NCBI GenBank assembly: GCA_963205175.1
Contig: CAUJIW010000187.1
Coordinates: forward strand, 1-36,444
DNA length: 36,444 nucleotides
From: Pseudomonadota bacterium
Lineage (GTDB): Bacteria; Pseudomonadota; Alphaproteobacteria; Sphingomonadales; Sphingomonadaceae
Direction of reading: 5' to 3'
A program made the position numbers and the translations under genes. This document shows positions 14,446-23,077 of this stretch, in pieces; within the stretch, counting starts at the first letter, position 1; each line of letters opens with the position of its first letter. The notes under the pieces were generated by a model, which saw nothing but the letters and a program-made list of their open reading frames with translations, was not told the origin of the DNA and searched no databases.

Positions 14446-17018
14446 TCCGGCGCCGGATGACGCGGTCATTATCAGCAGGGGTGATGGCCTGCTGCATGGC
14501 CCAGACGATGATGCCGTCAACGGCGCGGGCGCAAGGCGAGTCCATGAGCAGCCAGGCGGAGGATATCGTGGTGACCGCCCAGCGCCTGGCAAACCGTCGC
14601 GCCGTCGCGGCGAAGCGCGAGGCCAATGCGATCAGCGACGTGCTGGCGGCCAACGACCTCAACGAACTCCCCGACCAGAACCTCGCCGAGGCCATGAGCC
14701 GGGTGCCGGGCCTCACCGCTTTCCAGGACGAAGGCGCTGGACTGTATATCGGCATGCGGGGCCTCAATCAGGAGTTCGTCAACCTGACCATGGACGGCCT
14801 GGAGGCCTCGTCGCCCTCCCGCACCTGGGACCAGAATCTGCGCGGCGCCAATCTTGAGGCTGTGCCTTCGAGCTTCATCGACAAGGTCGAGGTCATCAAG
14901 AGCGCGACGCCCGACCTTGATGGTGATGCCATCGCCGGAACCGTCAACCTGGTCACGCGCAGCGCGTTGGATAAGAAAAAATCCTGGCTCTCCCTTGGAG
15001 GCTCCGGCGGCTATTACGAGGAAGACGTGCCCCCTGACAACGCCCGGGGCTCTTTCAAGGGCAACCTGTCCGCCGGACACGCCTTCGGGCCCGATCGCAA
15101 GTTCGGCATTGTCCTCGACGCCAATGTCCGCGACGTCCACCGCGACAACCTGAAACCCTACGCCTTCAACACCAGTGGCGCGACAGCCGACGTTCTGCCA
15201 CAGGAAGTGGGCGGCTATTTCTACCAGCGGCATGAAACCAGCTATGGCGTCGCCGGCAAGGTCGAATTCCGGCCCAGCGACCAGATCCAGGGCTACGTCG
15301 GACTCAGCTATTTCGATTCGGAAACCAGGGTCGACAAGAACAAGCACGCGCTCTACGCCGCCCGCTCGGATGCGGCCGCCGGAACCTTTACACGGGCCCA
15401 GGCCACGGTGCGCAACGACGCCGTCCGCTACGGCGTGGATGGCGCGCTGACCGCAACGGCGGGCATCGATGTCACCGTCACTGACCGCGACAGCTTCAGC
15501 GTCAAGGGTTCGACCGCCTCAAGCGCGTCCTGGCAGGACGATCCGCGTGTCGACTGGTTCTATAGTGGCCCGCTGGGCGGCACCTACGACTATGACGGTA
15601 CCGCCTATACTTACGAACTGGCGCCGGCGAGCTATGACGCCTTCGTCAACCCGTCCTCCTACAGCTTCAACGGCTATCGTCACTTCCAGGAACGGCTGGA
15701 GAAAGACGTGCACACTGTCCGCGCCGACTGGGAAAGAAAGGCCCCCGAGACGGGCGGCCTGGGCTTCAAGCTCGGCGGAAAATGGAAGGAAACCTCGGTC
15801 GACTACACGTCCAGCTACTTCCGCTGGCGCAACCCAGTCGCCGGCCTCAACCTGCCGCAATTCCTGTCCGCCGAGGACTATAGCTTCCCGGGCACCAGCA
15901 ACGCGCGGATTGTGCTCAGTGACATCGCGGCGCTCAGCGCCTATGTCGAGGGGCTGGGCGAAACCAGCTTCGCCCGGCGGGAAAGCACCGGCAACGGCAA
16001 CGACTATCAGGTGCGCGAACGGGTCGCGGCCGCCTACGCCCTGCTCAATTACACCAGTGACCGCCTGCATGTCGTCGGCGGTGTCCGGTACGAAGCCACC
16101 GACACCCGCGCGCTCAATCGCTTCAATCGTGTCGACGATGGCGACATGATCCGCACAGCAGGCCACTATGAGGATTTTCTGCCATCCCTTGCCGTCACCT
16201 TCACGCCGGGAGATAGCCTGCTGCTACGCTTCGGTGCCAGCCGCACCATCGGCCGGCCAGATATCCGCGACCTCGCGCGTGGCGAGACGCCGCCCAAGGA
16301 CAACGGCGTGTTCGAGCGCGGCAACCCCGACCTCAGGGCGCGCCGCTCGACCAACATCGACGCCGCCGCCGAATATTACTTCGATGGCGGCAGGAGCCTG
16401 ATCTCGGTCACCGGTTTCCACAAGGAGATCCGGAACGAGATTTTCGATCTGCAGACACCGTACACCTTCACCAACGACCTGGGGGACGATGTCGACTCCT
16501 ATTTCGTGCAGCCCACCAACGCTGGCCGTGCCCATGTCACCGGCGTCGAGTTCGGCCTGATGAAGGACCGGCTGGATTTCCTGCCCGGCCCTCTGGCCCA
16601 CCTCGGCGTCAGCGCGAACGTCACCTTCAACAGCGGCCGCATCGAGCTGCTCGATGCCGCCGGGGCGGTTGCCCGTCGAACCGCGCCACCAGGCATGTCC
16701 AGACGCCTGGCCAATGCCACGCTGTTCTACGAGGATGGAAGACTCTCGGCACGCCTGGCCTGGCGCCACGTCAGCCGACAGACCCAGGAACTGAGCATCA
16801 ACGGCGCCGCCGATCTCATCGTCCACGACTATCAGCAGCTCGATGCCAAGGTCGGTCTTGCCGTGATCGATGGTCTGGAGATCATCGGAGAGGTCTGGAA
16901 TCTCGCAAACAACAAGCAGCGTTTCACTAACGCCAACAAGGTCACCGGCCTGCCTAACTGGTATGAGCAGGTTCAGTACGGCCGCGCCTGGTGGCTTGGC
17001 TTCAAGTGGAAGATGTAA
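14412..17018 (+). CDS. TonB-dependent receptor, Xanthomonas/Caulobacter type
   Basis: An 868-residue outer-membrane receptor of the long class typical of sphingomonads, caulobacters and xanthomonads, many of which import sugars or other carbon sources. It has a signal region ending near TARAQ (~40), a TonB-box-like EDIVVTAQR and a plug with the motifs LPDQNLAEAMSRVPG, GMRGLNQEFVNLTMDG, VEVIKSATPDLDGDAIAGTV and NLVTRS. A large barrel follows, ending GFKWKM. The start is uncertain: ATG 14412 has no clear ribosome binding site, and ATG 14457 would give a more ordinary signal peptide and could be reached by reinitiation after the small frame at 14356. It heads a gene set with the secreted phosphodiesterase, trefoil-like protein and transporter, and is probably controlled by the divergent ROK regulator. 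Confidence 0.93.
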   Translation: MEQGEIERRRVIRRRMTRSLSAGVMACCMAQTMMPSTARAQGESMSSQAEDIVVTAQRLANRRAVAAKREANAISDVLAANDLNELPDQNLAEAMSRVPGLTAFQDEGAGLYIGMRGLNQEFVNLTMDGLEASSPSRTWDQNLRGANLEAVPSSFIDKVEVIKSATPDLDGDAIAGTVNLVTRSALDKKKSWLSLGGSGGYYEEDVPPDNARGSFKGNLSAGHAFGPDRKFGIVLDANVRDVHRDNLKPYAFNTSGATADVLPQEVGGYFYQRHETSYGVAGKVEFRPSDQIQGYVGLSYFDSETRVDKNKHALYAARSDAAAGTFTRAQATVRNDAVRYGVDGALTATAGIDVTVTDRDSFSVKGSTASSASWQDDPRVDWFYSGPLGGTYDYDGTAYTYELAPASYDAFVNPSSYSFNGYRHFQERLEKDVHTVRADWERKAPETGGLGFKLGGKWKETSVDYTSSYFRWRNPVAGLNLPQFLSAEDYSFPGTSNARIVLSDIAALSAYVEGLGETSFARRESTGNGNDYQVRERVAAAYALLNYTSDRLHVVGGVRYEATDTRALNRFNRVDDGDMIRTAGHYEDFLPSLAVTFTPGDSLLLRFGASRTIGRPDIRDLARGETPPKDNGVFERGNPDLRARRSTNIDAAAEYYFDGGRSLISVTGFHKEIRNEIFDLQTPYTFTNDLGDDVDSYFVQPTNAGRAHVTGVEFGLMKDRLDFLPGPLAHLGVSANVTFNSGRIELLDAAGAVARRTAPPGMSRRLANATLFYEDGRLSARLAWRHVSRQTQELSINGAADLIVHDYQQLDAKVGLAVIDGLEIIGEVWNLANNKQRFTNANKVTGLPNWYEQVQYGRAWWLGFKWKM

Positions 17019-17085
17019 GCGCCCGCAGTACCGGTGGATGCCGGCCCGGGCAATGACCCTTCCCTTCCAAGATCGAGGAACGCCC

Positions 17086-18168
17086 ATGAGACGCTCGCTG
17101 TTCGCCATCACCTGTCTGCTCCTGTCGACGTTCCCTGTTCATGCCGAGGCAATCTACGACGTCGACAAGGTCATGGCGGCGCTTCGTTCTACGCCGGCCG
17201 ACCTGGTGCTGCTCACGCCACATCGTGGCCTCTGGGAGGACGTGCCGGAGAATACGATCGACGCGGTCGAGCGTGCGCTGCGTGCCGGTTTCGAGACGGT
17301 GGAAATCGACGTCCGGCTCAACGGCAGCGGCACGCCCTGGCTGATGCATGATTACAATCTGGACCGTCTGACCGAAGCGCACGGGCCACTCGCCTCCTAC
17401 CGGGACGCGACGCTCGAAACGGTCCGCCTGCGCGATCGCCACGGCATCGTCACGGATCATCAGCTTGTATCGCTGGAAGCCATGTTCCGCTTTTTTGCGG
17501 GATACCTGTCTGACGCCAGCGAGCACACGACCCGCTTGCGCGGTGCGGTGCTGATCATCGACCTCAAGAGCCCGCCTGGCGGCGACCCGAAGGCCGGGTC
17601 CGTATCGGGGTATCAGGCCCTCAAGGCCTCGTGGGCAGTGCTCAGGCGGATCGAGCAGGCCACCGGTGTTCCACTGCGCCGGGCTACTGTGTTCAAGCTC
17701 AAGGCAAAGGAAATCCCCTCACCGGAGGTGCTGGCGAACGACCTCGCGCTGACGGCGAACGATGTATTTCACTTCATGCCGGTGATGCATCCGGATGACG
17801 AGCCGAATGGGGATCGCGTGCTCGCACAATATTTCGACAGCCCCCACGCCATCGGCTTTGAGGCCGTGATGGAATCCAGCACCCAGAAGACGGCGGCAAA
17901 ATGGATCGAACGCCTGAAGCAGGCCGGCAGAACCGTACCGGGGTTTCCGGGCTGGAATGATTACCCCGAGGGAGTGGCGTTCTCCAGCGGGCTGTGCTGC
18001 ATGAGCCGCAACACCGACGCCGACGACACGTCCCGAAACCTGGATTACTCCGGCAGCTTCGAATACCAGCTCCAGATCGGCGCGAACTGGATCACCGCGG
18101 ATACGGTCGAGTTCCTCCACAGTTATCTGGCGGCACGTCATCTCAGAAATCTCGATCAACTGCGATAG
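17086..18168 (+). CDS. Secreted glycerophosphodiester phosphodiesterase family protein
   Basis: A 360-residue protein with a clear signal peptide (1-20, ending PVHA). The GDPD signature is complete: His46-Arg47 (HRG), PENT with Glu55, Glu73 and Asp75 (VEIDVRLNG) and the second catalytic His88 (LMHDYNLDRL). Such enzymes hydrolyse glycerophosphodiesters (glycerophosphocholine, -ethanolamine, -inositol) to glycerol-3-phosphate and an alcohol. ATG 17086 is chosen for the GAGGAA five bases upstream and because the signal peptide starts there. It begins 67 bp after the TonB receptor and 19 bp before the next gene, so it is probably in the same operon. In combination with the PI-PLC-like enzyme it could process phospholipid head-group compounds outside the inner membrane. 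Confidence 0.87.
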   Translation: MRRSLFAITCLLLSTFPVHAEAIYDVDKVMAALRSTPADLVLLTPHRGLWEDVPENTIDAVERALRAGFETVEIDVRLNGSGTPWLMHDYNLDRLTEAHGPLASYRDATLETVRLRDRHGIVTDHQLVSLEAMFRFFAGYLSDASEHTTRLRGAVLIIDLKSPPGGDPKAGSVSGYQALKASWAVLRRIEQATGVPLRRATVFKLKAKEIPSPEVLANDLALTANDVFHFMPVMHPDDEPNGDRVLAQYFDSPHAIGFEAVMESSTQKTAAKWIERLKQAGRTVPGFPGWNDYPEGVAFSSGLCCMSRNTDADDTSRNLDYSGSFEYQLQIGANWITADTVEFLHSYLAARHLRNLDQLR

Positions 18169-18187
18169 GTACAGTCGGGAGACCACC

Positions 18188-19696
18188 ATGGTAATCAGCC
18201 ACATGCGTATCGGCATCCACTATCGCCGGCTGCTCCTGCTGACCGCGCTGATCGGCGCCAGCGGCGGCGCACAGGCGACATGCACCGATATTGTGTCGTG
18301 CACGCGGGCAGCCCAGGCCGCCCTTCAGGCTCGCATTCAGGTCTGGAACGAAGCTGCCTGCGGCAACACCCAGGGGCGCGGCTGCCTCATCATCTCGGAC
18401 GCCGGCAACCAGCGACGCACGCAGTCGCTACCCGAAAATGCCAGCATGGCGTCCACGTCGACCCCGCCCCATGCCTATCTTGTCCAGAATGACAAGAGCC
18501 GGGATATCCGTTTCCTGCCATTGAATATCGATCTGGGCACCATGGGCGAAAACCCCGGCGGCGGCTCTACGGTTGTCATGATCTACTATACGGATGCCCC
18601 GCGCGACCCGGACAAACTCTACACGCTGTTCAGCGCCGCCTTCCAACGCGCGGGCAAGGCACCGCTGGCGGCGACAATGGTGGCGTTCGGCATCAAGGGG
18701 AACAAGCTGCTGGTCGGTCGTGGCGGTCCCGTCGGCCAGGACCGATCGCACTGGCTCCCGCTGTGGGATCCGTCCATACCGGCAACGCCGGATACGCCGG
18801 CATGGGTGGCGCTCGCCGCGACATTCCAGAAGGATGGCAAACTGCGAGTCGATCAGGTCCATCGTCCCGACGGTGCTCGTCCGGTCACCATGCAGTCCAG
18901 CCTCATCGAAACCGGCTGGCCGATTACCGCCTACCCTGATGGCCGTCAGCCCAAGACTTTCCTGCCGGCCAACAAGGCGTTGCTGGGCTCGATGGACTAT
19001 TCGAACGACCGTCTGGCGGCGCCCGTGCTGCCCGGCCTTGGCGGGGTCCACCTTTTCAGACGCGCGCTCACACCACAGGAGCTTCGCGGGTGGATCGAGA
19101 CAGCCCTCCACATCTCGCTGAACCCGCGCAGTCCTTACACGCTGACGCCGTGTAACACCGGCAGGCACCTGAACGGCAGCGAACGGCAGGAAGCGCGTGC
19201 CATCACCGTCTGCGGCAACAAGGAGTCCCCGGCGCCGGAAATCCTCAGTGCCGACCGTCCTTATACACTGGCGGTCACGGCCGATCCGGAGGTCAATCTT
19301 GAGGCCGGCATGCCGGGGGAACCGGTACGGACCGCGCGCGGACATTGTGGCCCCGCCTACCCGATGCGTCAGCAATGGACGGTGGTAAAGCGTGAGGCAC
19401 TGCGCAAGCTCGGACCAGGTAACTACATCCTCTTCAACGAGGCGACCAACACCGTACTGACCGAACGCGGCGGCCGCCTGTACAGCGAGACGCTCATCGA
19501 ACCCCAGCTGGCGCCAGCACAGATATGGCACGCCTATTACCCGACGGACTCCACAGCGCAGGGATTCAGGCTGTTGTCGTCCAGCAGCGGCATGGTGCTG
19601 ACGGTTCGCCAGGAAGGTGACAGTTATCAGCCGATGCTCGACGCGCCGGAAAAAGCGCAATGGCATCCCGCCTGGTATATCGCGCCATTCTGCTGA
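18188..19696 (+). CDS. Secreted protein of unknown function, LamG-like plus beta-trefoil-like
   Basis: A 502-residue exported protein; the signal peptide ends at about residue 30 (GGAQA). The middle part (~95-310) resembles a concanavalin/LamG fold: MIYYTDAPRD, then RVDQVHRPDGA, and the terminal FRRALTPQELRGWIE that often closes LamG domains. The C-terminal third (~330-500) has the style of a ricin-type beta-trefoil (NYILFNEATNTVLTERGG, FRLLSSSSGMVLTVRQEG). Both folds commonly bind carbohydrate. I recognise no catalytic motif. ATG 18188 has GGGAGA five bases upstream. Its position between the glycerophosphodiesterase and the transporter suggests it binds or presents the imported substrate; this is inference. 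Confidence 0.7.
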   Translation: MVISHMRIGIHYRRLLLLTALIGASGGAQATCTDIVSCTRAAQAALQARIQVWNEAACGNTQGRGCLIISDAGNQRRTQSLPENASMASTSTPPHAYLVQNDKSRDIRFLPLNIDLGTMGENPGGGSTVVMIYYTDAPRDPDKLYTLFSAAFQRAGKAPLAATMVAFGIKGNKLLVGRGGPVGQDRSHWLPLWDPSIPATPDTPAWVALAATFQKDGKLRVDQVHRPDGARPVTMQSSLIETGWPITAYPDGRQPKTFLPANKALLGSMDYSNDRLAAPVLPGLGGVHLFRRALTPQELRGWIETALHISLNPRSPYTLTPCNTGRHLNGSERQEARAITVCGNKESPAPEILSADRPYTLAVTADPEVNLEAGMPGEPVRTARGHCGPAYPMRQQWTVVKREALRKLGPGNYILFNEATNTVLTERGGRLYSETLIEPQLAPAQIWHAYYPTDSTAQGFRLLSSSSGMVLTVRQEGDSYQPMLDAPEKAQWHPAWYIAPFC

Positions 19697-19749
19697 CACC
19701 GCCGGCGGCTTCACACCCCCGCCACACGGAACTGCGATGGGAGCAGGCA

Positions 19750-21093
19750 TTGAACGGCAGGAGGTGTGCCATCCTGGGACGTGCGGAGAACCGCGCTGAA
19801 ACGCTCGTCTACGGCCTTGCTCACCTCGGCAAGAGCCTGTTCTGGTACACCAGCGAACTGCTGTTCGCCTACTTCCTCACCGAGATCGTCGGCCTGTCCC
19901 CACCTCACATGGGGGCTGTCATCGCCAGCGGGTTCGTGCTCAGTGCCGCCATCGATCTCCTCATTGGCCGCGGACTGGCGGGATATCTGGCAAGCGCCGC
20001 GTCAGCCAGCCGCCTGCAACTCGTCGGCGCAGTGATCTGCTCGATCAGTCTGATCGCGGTCTTCGTGGGCGCCTGGCTACCGGCGCACTGCCGCTTCGGC
20101 TACGCGCTCGCGACCAGTATCACCTTCCGTCTCGGCTTCGCCACCTACGACATCCCGCAGAACGCGCTGATGGCGCTGGCGACGCAGGATAGACCTGGCC
20201 GGTTGCGCCTGGCCTCCATCCGCATCTGGTTCAGCGGTGCCGCGACGCTGGTTGTCGCCACGACCATCGGCCCCCTGGTCGCGCAGCGGGGCGCCCCGGA
20301 CGCTGTCACCTTTCTCCTGGGGCTCGCGGCGCTGTTCGCGCTGGCCGCCATCGGCAGTGCCTGGCTGCTGGCACGTCTGTGGCACCACCCGCCGCCGCCC
20401 GCCACACCTGCCGCCGCACCGCCGGTGCCGCCACCGACATTGCCCTCCGCCACCCGCGGGCGACTGCCTCCCGACTTCCGGCTGCTTCTGCTGGTCATGG
20501 TCGCGACCTCGATGTTCACGCCGGCGTTCGGGAAACTGGAGCCTTATTTCGCCGCCTACGCCCTGCGTTCCGCCTGGTGGGGCGGTGCCGTGATCATGCT
20601 GATGGCGGTGGGCATCGTGGTCGGTCAGCCCCTCTGGTTACGTCTGAGCGCGCGAACACCTGGCGGCAAGGTGATGTTGGCCAATGCCTTGCTTCAGGTC
20701 GTGGCGCTGACGATCTTCTGGTCTGCCGGTGCCCGCTGCCCCGCCACCTCGGCGGGCGCGGCCTTCCTGTTCGGACTCGGCAACGGTGGCGTCGGCATGG
20801 TCCAGTGGGCAGCCTTCAGCGAAACAGTGGCACGCCTCGGCCGGCACCGCGCCGGATTCAGTTACGGGCTGTTCGCAGCCACAAGCAAGCTGTCCCTGGC
20901 CGCCGGCGGCCTGTTGCTCGCCACCGCGCTGGGTGGCGTCGCCTTTCGTGACGGCGACAGCGAGGCACTGATTTGCCTGATGGCCGTCCTGCCAGGCATG
21001 GGAGCGCTGTGCTGCGTGGTCGCCGGCTTCGGCTTGTTCATCATCGAGCGCGAACGGGGCTCTGGCCCGATCAACGAGGCTACGAACTCCTAG
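19750..21093 (+). CDS. MFS transporter, GPH (MelB-like) cation symporter type
   Basis: A protein of about 447 residues with 11-12 hydrophobic helices and a proline-rich central loop (around HHPPPPATPAAAPPVPPP). The segment TYDIPQNALMALATQDRPGR followed by RLASIRIWFSGA matches the conserved cytoplasmic loop of glycoside-pentoside-hexuronide symporters (MelB: D-P-x-x-R-T-R-x-x). It should carry a sugar, polyol or glycoside across the inner membrane. The start is uncertain: the frame extends upstream to 19660 inside the previous gene. TTG 19750, with GGGAG 6-7 bases before it, is the best visible choice, and a good AGGAGG at 19759 has no standard start after it. It ends the putative phosphodiester locus and would import the dephosphorylated product. 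Confidence 0.83.
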   Translation: MNGRRCAILGRAENRAETLVYGLAHLGKSLFWYTSELLFAYFLTEIVGLSPPHMGAVIASGFVLSAAIDLLIGRGLAGYLASAASASRLQLVGAVICSISLIAVFVGAWLPAHCRFGYALATSITFRLGFATYDIPQNALMALATQDRPGRLRLASIRIWFSGAATLVVATTIGPLVAQRGAPDAVTFLLGLAALFALAAIGSAWLLARLWHHPPPPATPAAAPPVPPPTLPSATRGRLPPDFRLLLLVMVATSMFTPAFGKLEPYFAAYALRSAWWGGAVIMLMAVGIVVGQPLWLRLSARTPGGKVMLANALLQVVALTIFWSAGARCPATSAGAAFLFGLGNGGVGMVQWAAFSETVARLGRHRAGFSYGLFAATSKLSLAAGGLLLATALGGVAFRDGDSEALICLMAVLPGMGALCCVVAGFGLFIIERERGSGPINEATNS

Positions 21094-21283
21094 AGTCTGT
21101 ATCAGTTCGTGGCTCTGGGAAAATTTCCGGATGCCGAATGCCAGGTTTCAGAATTCCCGTTGGAATGCACTTATGAGGTGATCCCGCCTGTTTGGACGGT
21201 CTGGCGGTCAGCGAGGCCATCACGGCAGACAGCCGCTCAATCCGTCCGGGCGGGCGCCTGCCTCGCGGACGACGGTGCGCCGC

Positions 21284-22516
21284 CTACCAGCGGGCCGGCA
21301 GTTGCGTCAGCCCCCGGAACAGGAAATTGTCCCGCCAGGTCGCGGCCTGCAGGTTCAGCTGCATGTGCGGGATCACGGTCGCCAGATGCTCGAACGTCAC
21401 TCGCCCCTCGATGCGGGCCAGCTCGGCGCCGACACAGAAATGGATGCCGCCACCGAACGACAGATGGTCAGCCGCTCCGCGACGGATATCGAATGCGTCC
21501 GGATCGGCGAACTTGCGGCCATCGCGATTTGCGGCGCCGATCAGGGTCAGCACACGCTGCCCCGACTTGACGGGCTGCCCGTCGATCACGGTGTCCTGAA
21601 GCGCCGTCCGGTAGGTCGCCACCAGCGAACTCTCATAGCGCAACGCCTCCTCAACGGCCGAGGCCGCCAGCCGGGCCGGATCGGCGACGAGGGCCTGCCA
21701 TTGGTCGGAGCACCGATGCAGGTGATAGAGGCCATTGCCGATAATGTTGGCGGTCGTCTCGAAGCCCGCACCGAACAGCGCGATGGCCACTGTGGTGGCC
21801 TCGTGCACGGACAAGCCGTCCGGCATCGACTCCGTGTTGGCCAGCGATGTCAGCAGATCCTCACGCGGGCAGCGCCGGCGTTCCTCGAACCGGGCCAGGA
21901 AAAACGCCTCCAGTTCCAGAATACGACGGTCGGCCAGCGCCAGCTCCTGCGCCGAGAGCTTGCGCGCCTCGAACACCACGAAGGCCTCGGGAATGCCGGC
22001 CACCAGATCGGCGATCGCCGGATCATGATAGTCGATCCCCATCAGATCGCAGATCACCATGACCGGCAGCCGGTAGGCGAACTGCGCCATCAGTTCCGCC
22101 TCGCCGTCGGCCACGAATGCCGCCGTGAGTTCCTGGCAGATGGCCCGGACGCGCGGCTCCATCGCCCGGACACGCCTGGCACTGAGCGCGCCGGTCACCA
22201 GGCCCCGAATACGGGTATGTTGCGGCGGATCCTGGGAGATGAAGACCTCCGACAGCCAGCGATAGGCCGGGTGATCGGTGAGTCGGAAGCCCGGGCCGTA
22301 GAAGGCTGACAGGTTCCGTTCGAAATCACCGGTGCCGAAGTCCTTGCGGTTCATCAGCACCTCGCGGACATGGTCGTAGCGCGACACCACCCAATAGCCA
22401 GTACCGGACCAGTGGAACGGGTCGTTCTCCCGCAACGCGGCAAAGGTGGGATAGGGATCCGTGATCAGCTCGGGCGCCATCGGATCGAAAGAGGCAATCG
22501 GCTCATGCGCGTTCAT
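21284..22516 (-). CDS. Cytochrome P450
   Basis: A 410-residue soluble bacterial P450. The haem ligand loop is FGGGIHFCVG (354-363, Cys361), the I-helix oxygen-activation motif is GAGFETT (249-255, Glu253-Thr254), the ExxR pair is Glu290/Arg293, and the C-helix DPPQHTRIR is present. ATG 22516 is preceded by GGGGAG. Class I enzymes of this type need a ferredoxin and a reductase, and neither is encoded in this window. It is the last gene of the probable operon hydrolase-deacylase-P450. In the context of an acyl-CoA racemase and synthetases, it may hydroxylate a methyl group or ring of a terpenoid- or steroid-like substrate; the family number cannot be assigned by eye. Confidence 0.93.
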   Translation of the reverse strand: MNAHEPIASFDPMAPELITDPYPTFAALRENDPFHWSGTGYWVVSRYDHVREVLMNRKDFGTGDFERNLSAFYGPGFRLTDHPAYRWLSEVFISQDPPQHTRIRGLVTGALSARRVRAMEPRVRAICQELTAAFVADGEAELMAQFAYRLPVMVICDLMGIDYHDPAIADLVAGIPEAFVVFEARKLSAQELALADRRILELEAFFLARFEERRRCPREDLLTSLANTESMPDGLSVHEATTVAIALFGAGFETTANIIGNGLYHLHRCSDQWQALVADPARLAASAVEEALRYESSLVATYRTALQDTVIDGQPVKSGQRVLTLIGAANRDGRKFADPDAFDIRRGAADHLSFGGGIHFCVGAELARIEGRVTFEHLATVIPHMQLNLQAATWRDNFLFRGLTQLPARW

Positions 22517-22559
22517 TGAATACTCCCCGTTTCTTCTGTCTTATGTCGCAATCCCGGCT

Positions 22560-23027
22560 TCAGTCCGCCGTGGCCCGCACCAGATCGGCCCATGCCCCAG
22601 CCGCCAGCGCCGCCAGACGATCCGGCGTCAGCTCGACGAAACTGTTGGGCGCACCGGCAGCGGGAAAAACCGTGCCATGGGCACGCAAGGCGTAATCGCA
22701 ATAGACCGGCATCGGTTCAGGCAGCCCGAAGGGGCAGACACCGCCGGGCGGATGGCCGGTCAGGCGCTCGACCGCCCCGGCATCCAGCATCCGCGCCTTG
22801 ACGCCGAACAGTGCCCGGCACTTCGCATTGTCCAGCCGCGCGTCGCCGGGGATCACCACCAGCGCTGGTCGCCCGACATGGAGGGCCAGCGTCTTGGCAA
22901 TCCGGCACGGCAAGACGCCCAGGGCCGCAGCCGCCTCGTCAACCGTCGCCGTGCTCTGCGCCGCTTCCCGGACACGGATGTCGGGCGCTTGCTGCTGGAA
23001 AAACCGTCGCACGGAGTCGATACTCAT
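22560..23027 (-). CDS. YbaK/EbsC-family aminoacyl-tRNA deacylase
   Basis: A 155-residue protein of the YbaK/prolyl-tRNA editing domain family. These are free-standing editing enzymes that hydrolyse mischarged tRNA, or related proteins of unknown substrate. The family lysine segment (RIAKTLALHVG) and the substrate-pocket motif GGVCPFGLP (~residues 95-103) are present. It lies 50 bp after the metallo-hydrolase and 43 bp before the P450 on the same strand, an unusual place for a tRNA-quality-control gene. It may act on a product of the pathway or protect translation from an amino-acid-like intermediate (inference). The ribosome binding site is weak. Confidence 0.85.
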   Translation of the reverse strand: MSIDSVRRFFQQQAPDIRVREAAQSTATVDEAAAALGVLPCRIAKTLALHVGRPALVVIPGDARLDNAKCRALFGVKARMLDAGAVERLTGHPPGGVCPFGLPEPMPVYCDYALRAHGTVFPAAGAPNSFVELTPDRLAALAAGAWADLVRATAD

Positions 23028-23077
23028 GGTGAAGACGCTTTCCTTGTGCTGCCTGCCGCCGCTGGTGGGGCTCGGGA

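Noticed and set aside
16870..17085. N-terminal extension of the glycerophosphodiesterase back into the receptor gene
   Set aside because: It overlaps the receptor coding region, lacks homology and would bury the signal peptide. ATG 17086 has a proper ribosome binding site.
21094..21283. Gap between the convergent MFS and P450 genes examined for a terminator or transposon remnant
   Set aside because: I found no hairpin with a T-run and no readable transposase segment. It holds nothing I can support.
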